Shown: in pieces, positions 16,400 to 25,681 of the stretch
Numbering within the stretch: position 1 is the first letter of the stretch
Layout of the letters: each line of letters opens with the position of its first letter
From: Thalassotalea_F euphylliae
GTDB taxonomy: Bacteria; Pseudomonadota; Gammaproteobacteria; Enterobacterales; Alteromonadaceae
Assembly: GCF_042682785.1 (NCBI RefSeq)
Contig: NZ_JBHUIB010000003.1
Span: 806,001 to 870,000, forward strand
DNA: 64,000 bases
Direction: 5' to 3'
Notes under the pieces: model-generated
What the model saw: the letters and a program-made list of their open reading frames with translations, nothing else
Database searches by the model: none
What the model was told of the DNA's origin: nothing
Translations under genes and position numbers: made by a program

Positions 16400-17726
16400 G
16401 GCTTTCCCTGTTTAATTTATCCAAAAATTCGCGCTTTTCCTTTAACTGTCTTTCAAGTCCCCTATCACTCGGGAAGTACAAACGTGTATCGCTTATTGGT
16501 TCTGGTAAATAAGACTCTCCTGCCGCAAAAGCATAATCTTCATTATGTGCGTATCGATACTCAGCGCCATGTCCTAGCTCTTTTGTTATTTGGCTGGTTG
16601 CATTTTTTAAATGTGGAGGAACGTCTAAGTGACTTGTTTGTTTAGCAAGCTGCTTTGCTTGATTAAATGCTTGATACACAGCGTTTGATTTGGGTGCTAG
16701 CGCTAGATACACAGTAGCCTGAGCAATAGCTCTTTCGCCTTCAGTCGCACCAACACGTTGAAACGTATCCCAAGCATTGATAGCAAGTTGCATTGCACGA
16801 GGGTCGGCATTTCCAACATCTTCGCTTGCGATAGCCAACAGGCGACGAGCGACGTAAAGCGGATCTCCTCCGGCAGTAATAATTCTTGCGTACCAATACA
16901 GCGCCGCATCGGGATCAGAGCCCCTTACAGACTTATGATAAGCGCTAATTAAGTCGTAAAATGCGTCACCACCTTTGTCGTACATCGCTACTTTTGAGCC
17001 GGCGACCGCAAGAACTTCCTTTTTTGTTAACGCTTCAAGTTCCTGATACTGGTCTACGCAGTTTTCAAGAAGGTTCAACAGTCGTCGAGCATCTCCCGAC
17101 GCAACAGCTAACAGGTTTTCAGTTGCTTCTTCGTCTAGTAAAACGTTTTTCCCTCGCTCATTTGACAACAATACCAGTGCTCGATTGAGTACTAAGCGAA
17201 GGTCTTCATTGTCTAGAGACTTCAATGTGTATACGCGTGTTCGAGACAGTAATGCTCTGTTTAACTCAAATGCGGGGTTTTCAGTGGTAGCGCCGATAAA
17301 AATGATAGTGCCATCTTCAATATGCGGTAAAAAAGCATCTTGTTGGCTTTTGTTGAACCTATGTACCTCATCTACAAACAACACCGTTCGTTTGCTGTGG
17401 TGTATTAAGCGCTCTTTTGCCTCGTCTATCGCCTTTCGAATTTCTTTTATACCGTCTGTGACGGCTGAGATTCTTGCTATGTCAGCGTCAGCGTGGCTGG
17501 CAATAATTTCAGCTAACGTTGTTTTACCCGTACCTGGTGGCCCCCAAAAAATGACAGATTGACTTTGCTTTTGCTCGATTGCTAATCGAAGTGGTGAATT
17601 CGGCCCTAAAATATGTTGTTGACCTACATATTCATCCAGGTTTTTGGGGCGCATGCGAGCAGCCAGTGGCATAAAGCCGCTTGGCTGTTCGAATGACAAA
17701 TCTAATGTACCGTTAGCGTTGGTCAT
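16380..17726 (-). CDS. rarA: Replication-associated recombination protein A (RarA/MgsA)
   Basis: A 448-residue AAA+ ATPase related to clamp loaders, which acts at stalled forks and single-stranded gaps. Walker A is GPPGTGKT at 62-69, and Walker B is FVDE at 117-120. Sensor motifs (IGATTENPAFELNRALLSR) follow, and the C-terminal half is the tetramerisation region (GSDPDAALYWYARI, GNADPRAMQLA). It overlaps lolA upstream by 14 bp and crcB downstream by 20 bp. The lolA-rarA order is the same as in E. coli. Confidence 0.96.
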   Translation of the reverse strand: MTNANGTLDLSFEQPSGFMPLAARMRPKNLDEYVGQQHILGPNSPLRLAIEQKQSQSVIFWGPPGTGKTTLAEIIASHADADIARISAVTDGIKEIRKAIDEAKERLIHHSKRTVLFVDEVHRFNKSQQDAFLPHIEDGTIIFIGATTENPAFELNRALLSRTRVYTLKSLDNEDLRLVLNRALVLLSNERGKNVLLDEEATENLLAVASGDARRLLNLLENCVDQYQELEALTKKEVLAVAGSKVAMYDKGGDAFYDLISAYHKSVRGSDPDAALYWYARIITAGGDPLYVARRLLAIASEDVGNADPRAMQLAINAWDTFQRVGATEGERAIAQATVYLALAPKSNAVYQAFNQAKQLAKQTSHLDVPPHLKNATSQITKELGHGAEYRYAHNEDYAFAAGESYLPEPISDTRLYFPSDRGLERQLKEKREFLDKLNRESHEQRYK

Positions 17727-18387
17727 CTAACAAAATCCCTTCAGGGACTTCAAAACTAAATAGGCCATTCGGCAACGTTTGATTCATTTGGATATCTGCG
17801 AGGCTAAAATAACTTTTTTGACCAGTCACATCTTCAAATGAAAAGCTCGTTAGCACGTTTCCACTGAACGCTAAACTAAGTGTCTTAATTTGCGCGTCTT
17901 GGTCTTGTGAAGAAATGTGGAAACCGTTTTCTAAATTTCCCTCAACAAGGTAGTTATCCCAGAGTGACTCATCTGTTGTGGTAAGCAGTAATATTGGGGT
18001 ATTTTTCACACTTTGCGCCAAGGAGTATGCCGTTACTTGCTCAATAAAAGGGTCAAACAACCATATAGTCTCACCGTCCGACGTAATCGTGGATTCATCC
18101 GGTAAAAAGGTTTGCCATACCATTAGGTTAGGTTTAGCAATAACAAATTTACCTTCCCCTTGTTGAATGAGTTCATCGCTGGTGTCTTTGACATCTTGCT
18201 TAAACGATGCAGACAAGTTGTTCATTTGTGCTAGCGTAGACATAAGCGTTTGCTTTGCAACGCTCTTTTCCTGTGTTTCTTTCAATACAGTTAAATTTTC
18301 TACTGTTTCTGCTTCACATGAAAAAGAAACTAGGTAGCCAATCGAAACAGCTATCGCTGCCGCGAGTGGCTTCAATTTATCTATCAT
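17713..18387 (-). CDS. lolA: Outer-membrane lipoprotein carrier protein LolA
   Basis: A 224-residue periplasmic chaperone that takes lipoproteins from LolCDE to LolB. Residues 1-26 are a signal peptide ending near CEAET. The mature part has SASFKQDVKD, GKFVIAKPNLMVWQ (the conserved K-P---W pattern), DGETIWLFDPFIEQVT and, at the end, LFSFEVPEGILLDD. It is preceded by ftsK (9-bp gap) and overlaps rarA by 14 bp, the classic ftsK-lolA-rarA order. Confidence 0.95.
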   Translation of the reverse strand: MIDKLKPLAAAIAVSIGYLVSFSCEAETVENLTVLKETQEKSVAKQTLMSTLAQMNNLSASFKQDVKDTSDELIQQGEGKFVIAKPNLMVWQTFLPDESTITSDGETIWLFDPFIEQVTAYSLAQSVKNTPILLLTTTDESLWDNYLVEGNLENGFHISSQDQDAQIKTLSLAFSGNVLTSFSFEDVTGQKSYFSLADIQMNQTLPNGLFSFEVPEGILLDDQR

Positions 18388-18396
18388 AAAATTCTC

Positions 18397-20961
18397 TTAA
18401 TCTTTAACCGGTGGTGGAGCAAGCACTTCCCTAGCGCCATTGTGCCCTGGTTTTGACACCATGCCTTGCATTTCCATCTCTTCTACAATGCGAGCTGCAC
18501 GGTTATAGCCAATTCTAAATTTACGTTGAACGGAGGAAATAGATACGCGACGTGTTTCTGTGACAAACATTAACGCTTCATCAAATAGTGGATCTAGCTC
18601 TGCAGCATCAGCTGCTTCTGCTTGCTCGCCTGGTAATAAAATTTCTTGTTCCGTGTCACCCGACTTGATTTCTTCAATATAGTCAGGCGTTCCGCGTGAC
18701 TTCCAATCGTTCACAACAGAGTGAACTTCGTCATCATTTACAAATGCACCATGAACACGCACAGGTACCGCTTCACCTGGTGGTAAATAAAACATGTCTC
18801 CCATACCTAACAATTGCTCAGCACCTTGCTGATCTAAAATGATACGAGAATCTATGCGAGAGCCAACACGCAGTGCCATTCGTGTAGGTATGTTTGCTTT
18901 AATTAAACCGGTAATTACGTCAGCTGATGGGCGTTGAGTCGCTAGAATTAAATGAATACCAGCTGCACGTGCCTTTTGGGCAATACGCGCTATCAACTCT
19001 TCAACTTTTTTACCCACTATCATCATCATGTCAGCAAATTCATCTACAACAATGACAATTGAAGGCAGTTTTTCAAGCGTAGGTGGAGTTTGGGTAAATG
19101 CGTCTGTTGGTTGCCACAAAGGATCGATAATTGGCTCACCTGCCTCTATCGCTTTTAAGACTTTGTCGTTGTAACCTTTTAAATTACGTACACCTAACTT
19201 AGACATGAGTTGGTAACGACGTTCCATTTCACCTACACACCAGCGTAAAGCATTTGCCGCTTCTTTCATGTCTGTAACCACCTCAGAAAGTAGATGTGGA
19301 ATACCTTCATAAACGGCCATTTCAACTTGTTTAGGGTCGATTAGTATCATACGTACGTCTTCAGGTGATGACTTGTAAAGGATACTAACTAACATTGTAT
19401 TAACGGCAACTGACTTACCCGCACCTGTTGTACCAGCAACTAATAAGTGCGGCATTTTAGCGAGATCTGCAACAACTGGATTGCCAGAGATATCACCACC
19501 AATTGCCATAGCTAAATTTGATTTAGAATTAGCAAACGCTTCACTTGAAATGACGTCCGAAAAATACACGGTTTCACGATGTTTGTTAGGTAACTCGATA
19601 CCAATAAAAGACTTACCTTCAATAACTTCTACTACACGGACACTTTTTGCAGATAAAGAACGTGCAATATCTGTGGCTAAGCCAGATACCTTACTTGCTT
19701 TAATACCTTTGGCTAAGTCAACTTCAAAACGAGTGATGACAGGGCCTGGGTATACCCCCTCAACAGTTGCAACAACGCCAAATTCAGCAAGCTTTTCTTC
19801 AACTAGGCGAGAGACTTTATCTAGTTGTTCTTGGTCGATTGGGTTGCGCTTTTTATCAGAGCGGTCTAACAAATCCAGCGATGGCATAGATGAAAGATCT
19901 GGTCCCACTTCTTTTTCTTCAGCCAGCTGTTTATGAATTTTATCGTGGAGTGTTGGTGTGTCTTCTTCTACTTCGATTTTTTCAACTGGTTCAAACGCTG
20001 CTGCTATTTCCGCATCACTCACATTCTCTTGTACATTGTTACCTGAGGTTCCAGAGAGCAACTCATCGATTTCAATAAACGGTTCAACACGATCATTACT
20101 GTTAATGTCATCTTGGGTAGATTGTTCTTCATAAGGCCCTAAAGCATCACTGATTTCATCTTCAGTAAGTGAGTTGTCTGGATCATGACTTAATTGAATA
20201 TCATCAAAGCCCTCTTTTACAGGATCTGGTGTTGGCTCAAGTTGATTGTCAATCTGAGGTGTTTCAAACAGCGGATCAATGTCATCATTGTTTTTGGGTT
20301 CGCCTTTTTCTTTTGCTGGCTTGATAGGCGGTTCTAACTCGCTAGTACCGAACTTCTCTGCCAATATTTTAGGTAAACCAAGTAAATACATGACAGCAGC
20401 AATTGCATATTTACCAATATTGTCGACGATATTTATCCATGAGATTCCAGTAACAAAGACAAAACCTGAGCACGTCAACAACAAGAAAAGGAGCGTACTA
20501 CCAACGAAAGACAAATAAGGCAAGAAAGTGCCACTGAGTATATCCCCTACGATGCCACCCGCTGAAAAGTAATAGATATCATCAAAATTCATACTCGCTA
20601 GCGACGTCACTCCAATGTAGAACATGAAAAAACCAACTAGCTTGAGCCCAAGTGTGAGGTAATCTAATTGCATCAACCGATGGTATTTTTGAAACAACAA
20701 CCAGCCTACAACTGCAACGGCAAATGGAAGGCTGTAGGCAATAACGCCAAACAAATTCAACAACAGGTCTGAAACGTATGCGCCAATTGAACCACCTAGA
20801 TTTCTAACAGGGGTTTGATAGCCCGTTTGTGCCCATCCTGGGTCAGCCGGGTCAAAGGTAAATAGTGCAAGCATTAGATACATGGCGATTACTGTACAAA
20901 ACAATAAGCCTGCTTCTAATAATCGTTGAACACCGTTTAATTTTTCATTCGATGAAGACAA
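18397..20961 (-). CDS. ftsK: DNA translocase FtsK
   Basis: An 854-residue septal DNA pump that clears chromosome termini and activates XerCD. Four N-terminal membrane helices lie within about 15-175. An acidic linker (about 200-370) is shorter than the E. coli one, whose protein is 1329 residues. The motor has Walker A GTTGAGKS at 510-517 and Walker B VVDEFADMM. The C-terminal winged-helix gamma domain (about 785-850; RRVSISSVQRKFRIGYNRA) reads KOPS sites. The start is TTG at 20961. No in-frame ATG precedes the first helix, and the Shine-Dalgarno is weak. Confidence 0.96.
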   Translation of the reverse strand: MSSSNEKLNGVQRLLEAGLLFCTVIAMYLMLALFTFDPADPGWAQTGYQTPVRNLGGSIGAYVSDLLLNLFGVIAYSLPFAVAVVGWLLFQKYHRLMQLDYLTLGLKLVGFFMFYIGVTSLASMNFDDIYYFSAGGIVGDILSGTFLPYLSFVGSTLLFLLLTCSGFVFVTGISWINIVDNIGKYAIAAVMYLLGLPKILAEKFGTSELEPPIKPAKEKGEPKNNDDIDPLFETPQIDNQLEPTPDPVKEGFDDIQLSHDPDNSLTEDEISDALGPYEEQSTQDDINSNDRVEPFIEIDELLSGTSGNNVQENVSDAEIAAAFEPVEKIEVEEDTPTLHDKIHKQLAEEKEVGPDLSSMPSLDLLDRSDKKRNPIDQEQLDKVSRLVEEKLAEFGVVATVEGVYPGPVITRFEVDLAKGIKASKVSGLATDIARSLSAKSVRVVEVIEGKSFIGIELPNKHRETVYFSDVISSEAFANSKSNLAMAIGGDISGNPVVADLAKMPHLLVAGTTGAGKSVAVNTMLVSILYKSSPEDVRMILIDPKQVEMAVYEGIPHLLSEVVTDMKEAANALRWCVGEMERRYQLMSKLGVRNLKGYNDKVLKAIEAGEPIIDPLWQPTDAFTQTPPTLEKLPSIVIVVDEFADMMMIVGKKVEELIARIAQKARAAGIHLILATQRPSADVITGLIKANIPTRMALRVGSRIDSRIILDQQGAEQLLGMGDMFYLPPGEAVPVRVHGAFVNDDEVHSVVNDWKSRGTPDYIEEIKSGDTEQEILLPGEQAEAADAAELDPLFDEALMFVTETRRVSISSVQRKFRIGYNRAARIVEEMEMQGMVSKPGHNGAREVLAPPPVKD

Positions 20962-21034
20962 TGAAGGAATACCACTGAAAATAATTATTCTAATAAACGC
21001 TAAAATAGCAAAGATTTAGGTTTGATAAAATGGG

Positions 21035-21517
21035 CTAACGTGCGATAGGTAAGACATTCGCCGATTTTACCTCTTCCATAACCACATATGTCCGGCTTTC
21101 GCTCACAGCTGGTAGCCTTAATAAGGTGTCTCCCAATAATTCTCGGTATGCTGCCATATCTTGCACGCGTGTTTTGAGTAAAAAATCAAAATCTCCAGAC
21201 ACAAGGTGACATTCTTGGATGACATCAAGCTCTTGAACCGCTCTAGAAAATTCGTCGAACACGTCAGGGCTAGTTTTGGTTAACGTTATTTCAACGATAA
21301 CCAGCAACGCAGCATCTAGCTTAACTGGATCTAATATCGCTCTGTAGCCGACGATATAGCCATCCGCTTCGAGTCTTTTCACTCGTTCAAGACAAGGCGT
21401 AGGACTTAGCCCTACTCTCTTTGATAGCTCGACATTCGATAATCGACCATTTTTTTGAAGTTCGACTAAAATATTACGATCTATGCGATCAATTTTTTTA
21501 TTAGCTTGGTTAGGCAT
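21035..21517 (-). CDS. lrp: Leucine-responsive regulatory protein Lrp
   Basis: A 160-residue transcription factor, very similar to E. coli Lrp (164). The DNA-binding helix-turn-helix holds NVELSKRVGLSPTPCLERVKRLE, and the RAM ligand domain holds ECHLVSGDFDFLLKTRV and RTYVVMEEVK. The frame is open to a TTG at 21526, but the ATG at 21517 better fits the family. It is divergent from ald across about 130 bp. Lrp commonly controls alanine and branched-chain amino acid genes, so ald is a likely direct target. Confidence 0.94.
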   Translation of the reverse strand: MPNQANKKIDRIDRNILVELQKNGRLSNVELSKRVGLSPTPCLERVKRLEADGYIVGYRAILDPVKLDAALLVIVEITLTKTSPDVFDEFSRAVQELDVIQECHLVSGDFDFLLKTRVQDMAAYRELLGDTLLRLPAVSESRTYVVMEEVKSANVLPIAR

Positions 21518-21548
21518 ATTTATCAAACACTATTGCATCGCGTTTTTG

Positions 21549-21563
21549 TAGTTATATATTCTG
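21549..21563. promoter_or_regulatory. Candidate Lrp box in the lrp-ald spacer
   Basis: TAGTTATATATTCTG matches 12 of 15 positions of the E. coli Lrp consensus YAGHAWATTWTDCTR, as I recall it. A -10-like TATACT lies at 21606-21611, 34 nt before the ald ATG, but no good -35 is present at the right spacing. That fits an activator-dependent promoter. This is sequence inference only. Confidence 0.35.
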
Positions 21564-21644
21564 CAATTTAACAAATAACGGCAGGATGTTCTACATAATT
21601 ACCACTATACTAGTCAGCAATTTCAACCCAGAGAGTATAAGAAT

Positions 21645-22766
21645 ATGATTATCGGTGTACCTAAGGAAATTAAAAACCATGAGTACCGCGTTGGTATGGT
21701 ACCAGCAAGTGTACGAGAACTAATTAACCACGGTCACAGTGTAATTGTAGAAACAAATGCTGGTATCGGCATTGGTTTTTCTGATCAAGACTACGTTGAT
21801 GCAGGTGCGTCTATTTTAAAGACAGCTGAAGAAGTCTTTGCACAAGCAGAAATGATTGTAAAAGTAAAAGAACCACAAGCTGTAGAACGTGCAATGTTAC
21901 GTGAAGGCCAAATCTTATTTACTTATCTACACCTTGCACCAGACCTTCCGCAAACAGAAGATCTAATCAAAAGTAAAGCAATCTGTATTGCGTATGAGAC
22001 CGTTACTGACAATCATGGTGGTCTTCCACTTCTTGCTCCTATGTCTGAAGTTGCGGGTCGTATGTCAATTCAAGCAGGTGCTCAAGCGTTAGAGAAGTCA
22101 AATGCTGGTCGCGGTATGCTATTAGGTGGCGTTCCAGGTGTTGAGCCAGCTAAAGTTGTCGTCATTGGTGGCGGTATGGTTGGTGCTAATGCAGCACAAA
22201 TGGCTGTAGGCATGGGTGCTGACGTTGTAGTGCTTGACCGTAACATCAACGTATTGCGTAAGCTAGATGCACAATTTGGTAACCGCATCAAAGCAGTTTA
22301 CTCAACGGCTGATGCTTTAGAAAAGCATGTGTTAGACGCTGACCTAGTAATTGGTGGTGTACTTATTCCAGGCGCTGCTGCACCTAAGCTAGTCACGAAA
22401 GAGCACATCAAAAACATGAAGCCAGGCTCAGCAATTGTAGACGTTGCGATTGACCAAGGTGGTTGTATTGAAACTTCGACGCCTACTACACATGCTGAGC
22501 CAACTTTCATTGTTGATGATGTAGTTCACTACTGTGTAGCTAACATGCCTGGTGCTGTTCCTCGCACATCAACATTCGCTTTAAACAACGCAACACTTCC
22601 TTATATTATTCAATTAGCGAATAAGGGATACCAAAAAGCTTTATTAGATGACAAACATCTTCTAAACGGCTTAAACGTAATTGCTGGTCAAGTAACAGTG
22701 AAAGAAGTCGCTGAAAACCTAGGCTTTGAATACGTTGATCCGGGTGTTGCATTGTTAAATGCATAA
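21645..22766 (+). CDS. ald: Alanine dehydrogenase
   Basis: A 373-residue NAD-dependent enzyme that interconverts L-alanine and pyruvate plus ammonia. Active-site R15, K75 and H96 fall exactly at the family positions. The Rossmann motif GGGMVG is at 175-180, with D198 binding the NAD ribose, and GVLIPGAAAPKLVT follows. The upstream AGAG provides a ribosome binding site. It stands alone between a divergent lrp and a strong terminator. With the AGCS symporter nearby, it suggests alanine is used as a carbon and nitrogen source. Confidence 0.96.
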   Translation: MIIGVPKEIKNHEYRVGMVPASVRELINHGHSVIVETNAGIGIGFSDQDYVDAGASILKTAEEVFAQAEMIVKVKEPQAVERAMLREGQILFTYLHLAPDLPQTEDLIKSKAICIAYETVTDNHGGLPLLAPMSEVAGRMSIQAGAQALEKSNAGRGMLLGGVPGVEPAKVVVIGGGMVGANAAQMAVGMGADVVVLDRNINVLRKLDAQFGNRIKAVYSTADALEKHVLDADLVIGGVLIPGAAAPKLVTKEHIKNMKPGSAIVDVAIDQGGCIETSTPTTHAEPTFIVDDVVHYCVANMPGAVPRTSTFALNNATLPYIIQLANKGYQKALLDDKHLLNGLNVIAGQVTVKEVAENLGFEYVDPGVALLNA

Positions 22767-22800
22767 GCAATTTGCTTAAAAACCTATCAAAGGTGTAAAT

Positions 22801-22833
22801 AAAAAAGCGCATTTTTATCAATGCGCTTTTTTT
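22801..22833 (+). terminator. Terminator of ald
   Basis: A 12-bp stem (AAAAAAGCGCAT at 22801-22812, ATGCGCTTTTTT at 22821-22832) is followed by a T-run. Confidence 0.9.
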
Positions 22834-22921
22834 GTATCTCACTAAACTTAATATACCCCCTTGAATTTATTTCATAGAATCCCTATCAATTAAGCAGATT
22901 GAATTAAGTTTTGGAGTTTCC

Positions 22922-23869
22922 ATGAGCGACGTAAGACATTGTCCTCTTCTAATTTTGGGTTCTGGCCCTGCAGGTTACACAGCAGCGGTGTATGCGGCTC
23001 GTGCAAATTTAAACCCAGTAATGATCACGGGTATGCAACAAGGTGGTCAATTAACTACAACCACTGAAGTTGAAAACTGGCCTGGTGATGCAAATGACCT
23101 AACTGGCCCTGATTTGATGGTGCGTATGCAGCAACACGCTGAAAAATTCGATACCGAGATCATCTTCGACCATATTGAAGAAGTTGACTTGAACGTTCGC
23201 CCATTTAAATTGAAAGGTAGCTCAGAATATACATGTGATGCGTTAATCATTTGTACAGGCGCATCTGCTCAATACCTTGGTCTTGAGTCAGAAACGGCGT
23301 TTATGGGTAAAGGTGTATCTGCATGTGCAACATGTGATGGTTTCTTCTATCGTAACCAAAAAGTAGCGGTAGTTGGTGGTGGTAACACGGCTGTTGAAGA
23401 AGCGCTTTATTTATCGAATATTGCTAGCGAAGTTCACCTAATTCACCGTCGTGACACGTTCCGTTCAGAGAAAATCTTAACGAAGCGTTTAATGGATAAA
23501 GTTGAGAAAGGTAACATCACTCTTCATTTAGACCGTACATTAGATGAAGTGCTAGGCGACGATATGGGCGTTACAGGTGTTCGCATCAAAGATACCAAGT
23601 CTGACGCAACTGAAGAGTTTGATGTTCAAGGTGTGTTTATCGCAATTGGCCACAAGCCAAATACAGATATATTCAAAGGCCAACTTGACATGAAAGACGG
23701 TTACCTAACAATCAACAGTGGTACAGAAGGTAACGCGACACAGACTAGTGTTGAAGGTGTTTTTGCTGCTGGTGATGTGGCTGACCACATTTACCGTCAA
23801 GCAATCACATCTGCCGGTGCAGGTTGTATGGCTGCTCTAGATGCAGAACGTTACTTAGACGCTAAGTAA
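22922..23869 (+). CDS. trxB: Thioredoxin reductase
   Basis: A 315-residue FAD- and NADPH-dependent enzyme that reduces thioredoxin in the cytoplasm. FAD motif GSGPAGYTAA begins at 13. The redox-active pair is C135-A-T-C138 followed by DGFF. The NADPH motif GGGNTAVEEA begins at 152, and the C-terminal FAD motif is GVFAAGDVAD. It begins a same-strand run trxB-aat-bpt-infA, as in many relatives. Confidence 0.96.
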   Translation: MSDVRHCPLLILGSGPAGYTAAVYAARANLNPVMITGMQQGGQLTTTTEVENWPGDANDLTGPDLMVRMQQHAEKFDTEIIFDHIEEVDLNVRPFKLKGSSEYTCDALIICTGASAQYLGLESETAFMGKGVSACATCDGFFYRNQKVAVVGGGNTAVEEALYLSNIASEVHLIHRRDTFRSEKILTKRLMDKVEKGNITLHLDRTLDEVLGDDMGVTGVRIKDTKSDATEEFDVQGVFIAIGHKPNTDIFKGQLDMKDGYLTINSGTEGNATQTSVEGVFAAGDVADHIYRQAITSAGAGCMAALDAERYLDAK

Positions 23870-23886
23870 ACGAGCACTCGTCTTAT

Positions 23887-24594
23887 ATGAGCCAAACTAT
23901 CTCTTTTATTCATCCAGATAGTTTGGCGTTTCCTCCCCTCTCTCAAGCACTTGATGAACCTAATGGTCTATTGGCCATTGGCGGTGATTTAACACCAAGT
24001 CGACTAATTTCAGCCTACAAATCAGGTATTTTCCCTTGGTATAGCGAAGGTGAGCCGATCATGTGGTGGTCGCCTGATCCTCGCGCGTTAATCCCTACAA
24101 ATGACATCAATATAAATCGAACGCTACGAAAGTTCATTAACAAACAGAAATACCAAGTAACGCTAAACAAAGCATTTGAACAGGTGATACAGTTTTGTGC
24201 AGATGCGCCGTTTAGAAATGAAGACACATGGATAACGGATGAGATGCAGCTTGCCTATCTCACGCTGCATGAACAAGGACATGCACACTCTATTGAAGTA
24301 TGGGATGAAGATATTCTGGTGGGGGGATTATATGGCGTAGCTATAAATGGTTTCTTTAGTGGTGAATCCATGTTTTATGCCGCACCGAACGCCTCAAAAG
24401 TTGCGCTTGTAGCACTTGCTAATCATTTAAAATCGGCACATATTAAATTTATAGATTGTCAGTTAACGAATCCTTTTTTAGCAGACATGGGATGTATTGA
24501 AATATCTAGAAAGCAATTCATCGATGAAAAAACAGTTGCACAGTTAATTGTGCTACCTGAAAATTTTTGGTCACCAAAATTATTAGATTACTAG
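23887..24594 (+). CDS. aat: Leucyl/phenylalanyl-tRNA--protein transferase
   Basis: A 235-residue enzyme that transfers Leu or Phe from tRNA to proteins with N-terminal Lys or Arg, marking them for ClpAP through ClpS. Family motifs are FPPLSQAL, GLLAIGGDLTP, AYKSGIFPWY, MWWSPDPRAL and GGLYGVAINGFFSGESMF. It starts 17 bp after trxB, is followed 16 bp later by bpt, and lies near clpA and clpS, so the N-end rule pathway is clustered here. Confidence 0.96.
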   Translation: MSQTISFIHPDSLAFPPLSQALDEPNGLLAIGGDLTPSRLISAYKSGIFPWYSEGEPIMWWSPDPRALIPTNDININRTLRKFINKQKYQVTLNKAFEQVIQFCADAPFRNEDTWITDEMQLAYLTLHEQGHAHSIEVWDEDILVGGLYGVAINGFFSGESMFYAAPNASKVALVALANHLKSAHIKFIDCQLTNPFLADMGCIEISRKQFIDEKTVAQLIVLPENFWSPKLLDY

Positions 24595-24610
24595 AATTTA
24601 TAGGCGTTTA

Positions 24611-25312
24611 ATGAAGTACGATTTCCGTTTAGGTATCACAAAGCCGTTTCCTTGCAATTACTTACCTAAAAAAGAAGAACGTTTATTACTTGTCATCGAC
24701 AGCATTGAAAAAGACTCAGATCAATATGACTGGCTAATGTACCAAGGGTTTCGTCGCAGTGGCTCACAAGTATACCGCCCCCACTGTGAGCAGTGTAATA
24801 GATGTCAGTCTATCCGAGTTAGAGTGCCTGACTTTACACCAAGCAAAAGCCAAAAAAGACTCTATAAAAAAAATAAAAACTACTCGATAAGAATAACAGA
24901 TCAAAGCGCTGAACATTATTACGAGTTGTATGAACGCTACATCAATACTCTTCATCAAGACGGTGCTATGTATCCGGCTACACGAGAGCAATACCAGGGC
25001 TTTGTGTTTAGTAGCGTATGTCATTTTGTATTTTTAGAAATATATGACGGCGAAAAACTTGTTTCTGTCGCGGTGACGGACGTTTTACCGTCAGCACTTT
25101 CGGCGGTATACACATTTTATGACCCAGACTATCGTAAACAAAGCATGGGTATGTTCTCAATTTTGTGTCAGCTAGAGTACGCTAAAAAAATTAATAAACC
25201 TTATCTTTATTTGGGCTATCAAATTGATGAGTGCCAGAAAATGAATTACAAAAATAAGTTCCTGCCACATGAACGCTTAGTCGGTAATCGCTGGCAATTA
25301 ATAAATAAATAG
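24611..25312 (+). CDS. bpt: Aspartate/glutamate leucyltransferase (bacterial R-transferase homologue)
   Basis: A 233-residue enzyme that adds Leu from Leu-tRNA to proteins with N-terminal Asp or Glu. Visible marks are CNYLPKKEERLL, the zinc- or Fe-S-linked HCEQCNRCQSIRV (about 57-69), and YLYLGYQIDECQKMNYK near the C-terminus. An AGG ribosome site precedes the ATG. Together with aat and ClpS it widens the set of N-degrons this cell can recognise. Confidence 0.94.
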   Translation: MKYDFRLGITKPFPCNYLPKKEERLLLVIDSIEKDSDQYDWLMYQGFRRSGSQVYRPHCEQCNRCQSIRVRVPDFTPSKSQKRLYKKNKNYSIRITDQSAEHYYELYERYINTLHQDGAMYPATREQYQGFVFSSVCHFVFLEIYDGEKLVSVAVTDVLPSALSAVYTFYDPDYRKQSMGMFSILCQLEYAKKINKPYLYLGYQIDECQKMNYKNKFLPHERLVGNRWQLINK

Positions 25313-25396
25313 TCCCTATCGCTTTACATTGCTGCCACAATTGGGCATGATCTGCGCAGTTTTATTATCGACACACTTTTAGAGGTTTGACGCCCA

Positions 25397-25615
25397 ATGG
25401 CGAAAGAAGAAAATATTGAAATGCAAGGTACGGTTTTAGAAACCTTACCTAACACTATGTTCCGAGTAGAATTAGAAAACGGTCACGTTGTTACAGCTCA
25501 CATCTCAGGTAAAATGCGTAAAAACTACATCCGTATTTTAACTGGTGACAAAGTAACAGTTGAATTGACGCCGTACGATTTATCGAAAGGTCGCATTATT
25601 TTCCGCGCTAGATAA
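25397..25615 (+). CDS. infA: Translation initiation factor IF-1
   Basis: A 72-residue S1/OB-fold protein of exactly the usual length. It binds the A site of the 30S subunit during initiation. The sequence follows the conserved pattern IEMQGTVLETLPNTMFRVELENGH through IRILTGDKVTVELTPYDLSKGRI. The last of the trxB-side genes, it ends at a bidirectional terminator facing clpA. An 84-nt gap after bpt suggests it also has its own promoter. Confidence 0.97.
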   Translation: MAKEENIEMQGTVLETLPNTMFRVELENGHVVTAHISGKMRKNYIRILTGDKVTVELTPYDLSKGRIIFRAR

Positions 25616-25632
25616 TAAAAACCCTATAAAAG

Positions 25633-25659
25633 AAAAGCCCCTAAGTTAGGGGCTTTTTT
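25633..25659. terminator. Bidirectional terminator between infA and clpA
   Basis: The stem GCCCCT (25637-25642) / AGGGGC (25648-25653) is extended by A/T pairs, with T-runs on both strands. Confidence 0.9.
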
Positions 25660-25681
25660 ATTGGTAAAAGTAAAACAAGAA

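Noticed and set aside
22861..22889. Weak promoter TTGAAT-17-TATCAA for trxB
   Set aside because: Only 4/6 matches in each box in a very AT-rich spacer, which is within chance expectation.
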